A stretch of 64,000 bases of DNA from Plicaturopsis crispa FD-325 SS-3 (Eukaryota; Basidiomycota; Agaricomycetes; Amylocorticiales; Amylocorticiaceae): the NCBI GenBank assembly GCA_000827205.1, contig KN832557.1:628493-692492 (forward strand). Direction: 5' to 3'. Of the stretch, positions 59,709-64,000 are shown one piece after another. The notes beneath the pieces were generated by a model. That model was not told where the DNA came from and made no database searches. It worked only from the letters and a program-made list of their open reading frames with translations. The first letter of the stretch is position 1; each line of letters starts with the position of its first letter. Made by a program: the position numbers and the translations under genes.

Positions 59709-61203
59709 ATGGACTGCAAGAATTGCGAGCTGAAACAGCGCCAGTTCTATTGCGAGAACTGCCTTAGGTCGCAGTGAGTATCCAATGTTTGTCCAAAACG
59801 TCTACTAATGCGCCCACCGCTGCGTCATCCTAGCCTTCGAGACTTTCGAATACAAACGCAGCACTTCGCCGTTGAACGTGACGATGTCGTAGCCAGGGCT
59901 TCCAAGTCACTGGAGCCTATCGCAAATGCACGCATCACCCGAGCGAATGTGGCCAGCTATCAGGAGCGTGTCGAGGAGATCAAGGATGGATTGGCGAGGA
60001 TGCGGAAAGAGAACGACAGGAGTGCGTATGCTTTTGCACCTGGCGATCTTGATATATCCTTACCTCTCCCGCACAGAGCGCGAACAGCTCCGTGCACTGC
60101 GAGAGAATCTTGCTACACGTCGCCAGACACTTTCGGCCGCGAAGCTCCTCCCGACAGCGTCTCTGGATCACTTGACCACCAGAGCTACACAGGATCTATC
60201 ATCCCTATCCGCAACCATTGCACGCGCACGATCAGGTCTCGTACAAGAACTGGTAGAGGTATTCAACGTCGTGGAGGTCGGTGGACGACCCCCCATTGGT
60301 GGCAAGGCGGGCACGAAAGGCGAATGGACCATTGGAGACCTCGTTCTGCCAGTGCCCGGAGATATTCGACGTATGTGGCGTCACCCATCCGTGCAGCGCC
60401 TTTTCTTAACATTGATATCTATAGGATACCCTCCCGATCACATCAATGCCGTCATAACACACACCGTTCATTTCCTCGGCCTATTGACGTTTTATCTCGG
60501 AATCAAATTACCGTTTGAAACTACCTGGAGTGGAAAGCGCTTTGCTGTCGGTCATCCTTGGATCGGTGCCGGAAAGGGCGGGGAGTCGGGTGGCTGGGCG
60601 AGGTACGCGCTTCTCACAAGTGCCAATGTTTCTTGGTGTCTCATTTTTACTCAGATGGCACACCAAACATCCACTCCATCTTTCAGCATCGAATGTAGCT
60701 CCGCTCTCTCCCTCTGGAAGTGCCCCGTCGTCTCCGAGTACCGTCTCCGATTCATATACGGAAGAGGGTCCTTCCCAGTCCTCTTTTACAACTGCTTTCG
60801 CGATGCTGCTGTACAACGTTTGTTATCTCGCGCACACTCAGTCGGTCGAAGTGCCTCTTTCTCAAGCGGGGGATGTGCTCAGCAATCTATGGGCCGTATG
60901 TTGTAGCCCAGATCTAGGCCGGTAATAATTGCTTCTACTCCGTGTCTTTGTTCTTTGTGCTCATGCCGTTTGCGCAGAAAATCTCATTCGACGGTTCCGC
61001 TTCTTCCGCCGCCAACTCCTCCGACGTTTCCGCTTGACTTTTCGCAGCTCCTCCAAGCGACCACCGCTAATCCTGCGTCCCGAGCGCGCTCCAAGACGTC
61101 TACGACCCACCGAGTGCGTTCGAGCACCCGAAAACAGGAGAAGATCCCAGAAGAGGAAGAAGGCTGGGATATCTTAGACGATGTTGGAGAGGGTTTTGCC
61201 TAG
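59709..61203 (+). CDS. ATG14: Autophagy protein Atg14 (UVRAG/BAKOR family)
   Basis: Subunit that directs the Vps34 PI3-kinase complex I to autophagosome assembly sites. The N-terminus MDCKNCELKQRQFYCENCLR carries the paired CxxC motifs of the BAKOR/Atg14 cysteine domain. It continues, after a short intron, into a coiled coil (SYQERVEEIKDGLARMRKEN, then EQLRALRENLATRR). The UVRAG/Atg14 core includes LVQELVEVFNVVEVGGRPPI, WTIGDLVLPVPGDIRR, HINAVITHTVHFLGLLTFYL and GIKLPFETTW, then a Ser/Pro insertion and AFAMLLYNVCYLAHTQSVEV. The C-terminus has SRARSKTSTTHRVRSS and ends GWDILDDVGEGFA. It lies head-to-tail 226 bases after the Kelch gene and is convergent with the next F-box gene. Call is firm. 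Confidence 0.9.
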
Positions 61204-61458
61204 CCCCAGGCTGCCACTTATCAGGATACTCATCATCATAATGGATGGGATTTGGACTCATAAACACGTACTCAGTGGCCGCTGTAGCTGTATCAAGTCT
61301 TGTATTTACCATTGGCATAGACGAGCGAAATCATCTGCATGTAAAAATACATCTCCGTAGTCTACAACGAGCTACACTGCAATGAACGTTAATGAACTTC
61401 CAGAAAATAAGATGAAGAGTCCTCCGTGCGCTCGATTACCATCTCGGCGTGTATGCAC

Positions 61459-62643
61459 TTAGTTCATGAGCACAAAATTGGCGACAGACCGGCGTCGCGG
61501 AAACTGGTCCACCACAATGGGGTCCTCATACTAGAAACAAGCAATGACCTCAGTCCAGACGGCGTCAATCAATAAGATGGCACTCACGACCCAGAATGGC
61601 GGCTGCTCCGCCCTTAGTTCAATGTTCTTGGAAGCACATACCTCGCGGAGGGTGCTGCCCGACTCATTTCCCAGAATATCATTGTCACACGTCACCACCC
61701 GGAGGTGCTCGTGAGGGGCAATCACGTCCACGATGGGCGCCAGCGTTACGCTGTAGCTATGCGAGGGGTTCCGGAAGCTGAAATGAACGAGCGACGGAGG
61801 CAGGGCCTCAATGCGCACGACCTGCGGGATGTGGTACACGATGAACTCCTCGAGGTTCGTGCACAGCCGCAGGATGGCGGCGGCGTGAACGTCGAAATGC
61901 ACGAAGCGGAGCGATCTCAGGTTAGGTGCGAGGGGCGCGATGAGGGACCTGATGCGGAAACCGGGTTGGTCCCGGAACTCCAAGATGCGGAGCGTGTCTG
62001 CCGACGCGGATAGCAGCCACTCTAGTGTGCTAGGTATTGGTGTGCGGCGGATCGCCAGTTCGTATAGTGGAGGGGCGTAATACGACGGAGGTGGAGTTAC
62101 GATTTCAGTGCTGTCAAGTCGGAGAATCTGGATGCTCGGCCAAACATGCAGCAACCGGTAGAGCAGCAGAGATTGGACATCAGCACCTGCTATATGCAGG
62201 GCGCGCGGGCAGACAGAGATGCTTCGCAGGCCATCCATAACTGTGGAGGTAAAATCGAGGACGCCCGAAGAACGTAAAGTTAGTGCATGCAAGCGCGGGC
62301 ATGCCGCAAGGATGCGAAGGAACGGCTGGAGATCAAGAGCGTGTTTCTGGCCGATGAGGGACACGTTCAGCTCGCGGACATACGCGCCAAGACGGTTGTA
62401 GTTATACTCCAGCAGTGCCATATCTGGATCTCTTCCGGTGACGAGCTGTTCGTCGGCGCTGGTTCCAAGCGTGAAACGAATGGAGTGGAATAGCAAGCGT
62501 TGGGCCGGGTCAGCCCACGAAGAGCATACCAAGGCGGCTGCGGAGAGCGTTCGAGCGTCTGGTTCCTTCCACCCCGGCGTTTTGTAGTACGCGTGCTCTA
62601 GAATTGCCATGACAAGTTCTGTTGGCAGCGGTGCCGGTGCCAT
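61459..62643 (-). CDS. F-box-like protein with leucine-rich strands
   Basis: Probable SCF adaptor. It starts MAPAPLPTELVMAILEHAYY with an F-box-like motif continued by LSAAALVCSSWADPAQRLLF. The rest shows regularly spaced leucine-rich strands: RILAACPRLHALTLRSSGVL, LLHVWPSIQILRLDSTEIV, LAPNLRSLRFVHFDV and RLCTNLEEFIVYHIPQVV. Reading through to a stop at 61531 would end in unrelated hydrophobic residues. A 57-base GT-AG intron (61531-61587) instead joins QPPFWV to YEDPIVVDQFPRRRSVANFV and the stop at 61459, which I prefer. It has only this intron, unlike the two larger F-box genes in the window. Target proteins are unknown. Confidence 0.8.
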
Positions 62644-63912
62644 GATACTTTGTACTATCAGGTAGTACCAGCTAGGTCACCTAGCAGTGCAGACATAAGG
62701 GGAGTCATTTTACGGAAACTTGGCGTCAAAACCTACTTGTGCCCAGATGCCAAAGGCTGTATCAACGGCGGAAGAAAGGGCAACAATTGCTGAAGCGTTG
62801 ACATGCAGGTTGAGTTAGGTTTTATACGGTGGACTGCGCGAGAAATCATGCTCATGTACGCGACTCGTCGGGGTCTATAGCACCCGCTGCGGCAGGAGTT
62901 GCAAACGAGATCAGTCGTGATTTTCTTGCACCTCCGATTCTTCATCATTTTCCTTGGTCTCTTCGCAGACCTGTGCAAGATGTCTGTAACTACATGCCTG
63001 TATTTTTTCGAGGCGAAAGAACTATTGGTTGTGTCTAAGAAAATAGAACGGTGTTGAACCTGCAAATTCGGTTACACCGGACACGGAGTTGCAAAATGCC
63101 GCCGCGCCATGTTTCCGCGCGCTCGCCGAGGCACCAATGTTGCAACACCATGGTTTTGCAGATGCTACAACACATATTCAATATATTAACGGCTACCATA
63201 GGAGAATAGCGTGATGAACCATCGATACTGCACTTTTTTCCGGAGAAAGAGTGTACGTTGGCAGGACAGATAGCCTAAGACACGGTTTTGCAAAACCGGG
63301 GTACAGACGTATCTTGCTCAATAACGACCTTCCGCTTGCACTTTTCTCTATTCTAAGTCGATAGGCATATTGGATAGACCCTAAAGGACCCCTGTACAGG
63401 ATATATAGCTGAAAGGTTGAGGTGGAAGAGAGTTATGAATTTATTTCGAGGATTTGCAAGCCAATGTACCGTTTGCAACTCCCTGTCTAAGATAGTACAT
63501 AACTACTACCGTGACTAGCTGCGGCCCCGGAGCAGCAGAACTTGGTCTCTCGACGGCCGACCACCTGGACAATCCGGAGTGCAACATAAACGCTATATTT
63601 GCCTGTGAACTGCGAAAGCATTCCTTCACAACTTCTTGACAAATCCTTGGCAAAGGACGCCGTTGAGTATCATAACCTCGCGCTTGAGTCGCGGAGGGCA
63701 ATTTCGGCGCTGTGAGGATGTGCGTAGGTCAACTTCCTCTGAGTGTAGGTCGCTTGAATTCGCTCCGTATGTCAGTGCATTCCTCAACAACGAGGACATA
63801 TTCTGGAGGTGAGCATCCTTGGACGCCCTTTAATCCAAGGGTTATTGATCGACATCGTATGTAGAAACGATTCAATGACAGTGCTCGACTTAACAGCCTT
63901 AGCAGACATGGC
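62644..63912. other. Gene-poor region at the right end
   Basis: About 1.3 kb with no supported gene. Frames up to about 110 codons occur on the minus strand (62733-63065) but lack motifs. The segment just left of 62643 should be the promoter of the F-box gene. Short words containing TTGCAAAA or TTTTGCA recur near 63090-63290 without forming a clear repeat unit. Confidence 0.4.
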
Positions 63913-64000
63913 ATGACCCACGCAGTGATCGACCGCTACAAGTGCGCCTCAGATTCCTGTGCATCGGAGGCTCTGGAGTCCTTTGACGATCGCATAAAGA
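63913..64000 (+). other. Possible exon cut by the window edge
   Basis: An open frame runs to the last base and reads THAVIDRYKCASDSCASEAL and onward. It could be the first coding exon of a gene outside the window, or an internal exon if the CAG just before TGATCG is an acceptor. Too short to identify. Confidence 0.25.

Noticed and set aside
59709-61203. ATG14 together with ATG18 (12249-13888) as a functional autophagy cluster
   Set aside because: They are 46 kb apart with many unrelated housekeeping genes between, so co-location is probably chance.

Overview
The window is nuclear DNA from a filamentous basidiomycete, most likely a mushroom-forming or wood-decay Agaricomycete. Protein-coding genes are dense and split by many short introns, typically about 50-60 bp. 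The gene set is fungal and eukaryotic: Ezh2-type SET proteins, HAP3, fungal tRNA ligase, Exo70, Brr2, Atg14 and Atg18. Several F-box/LRR proteins and a spliced tRNA are also present. I cannot name the species. One run of N (21275-21877) is an assembly gap. Most intron positions below are my own reading of splice signals and frame, helped by paralogue comparison where two copies exist.

Layout. 1-5.6 kb: 3' part of an Ezh2-like CXC-SET methyltransferase, then an F-box protein. 5.9-13.9 kb: HAP3/NF-YB, an unrecognised serine/arginine-rich protein, phenylalanine ammonia-lyase and ATG18. 14.2-20.4 kb: a second, diverged Ezh2-like gene that is divergent from ATG18, an uncharacterised helical protein, and an APH-type phosphotransferase. 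20.4-27.0 kb: gene-poor, repeat-rich DNA with the gap and one TCTGA-rich element. 27.0-45.1 kb: a housekeeping block with a small unrecognised protein, tRNA ligase TRL1, EXO70, BRR2, a TDG/MUG-type DNA glycosylase and an F-box/LRR protein. 45.1-51.7 kb: a second repeat-rich zone with a TA-flanked MITE, a second TCTGA-rich element, several degraded copies of one unknown sequence, and a tRNA-Glu gene. 51.8-62.6 kb: a repeat-bearing paralogue of the 17.2 kb gene, a mitochondrial-type DEAD-box helicase, a KLHDC4-like Kelch protein, ATG14 and another F-box protein. 62.6-64.0 kb: no clear gene.

The genes do not form a biosynthetic cluster. The most notable items are the two Ezh2-like paralogues about 12 kb apart that share exon structure; a pair of uncharacterised paralogues with a similar TATAAAGCG core, one of which gained a 37-residue tandem repeat; two predicted GC-AG introns (F-box gene and ATG18); introns that cut through active-site codons of four enzymes; and two non-autonomous repeat types lying in the two gene-poor zones.
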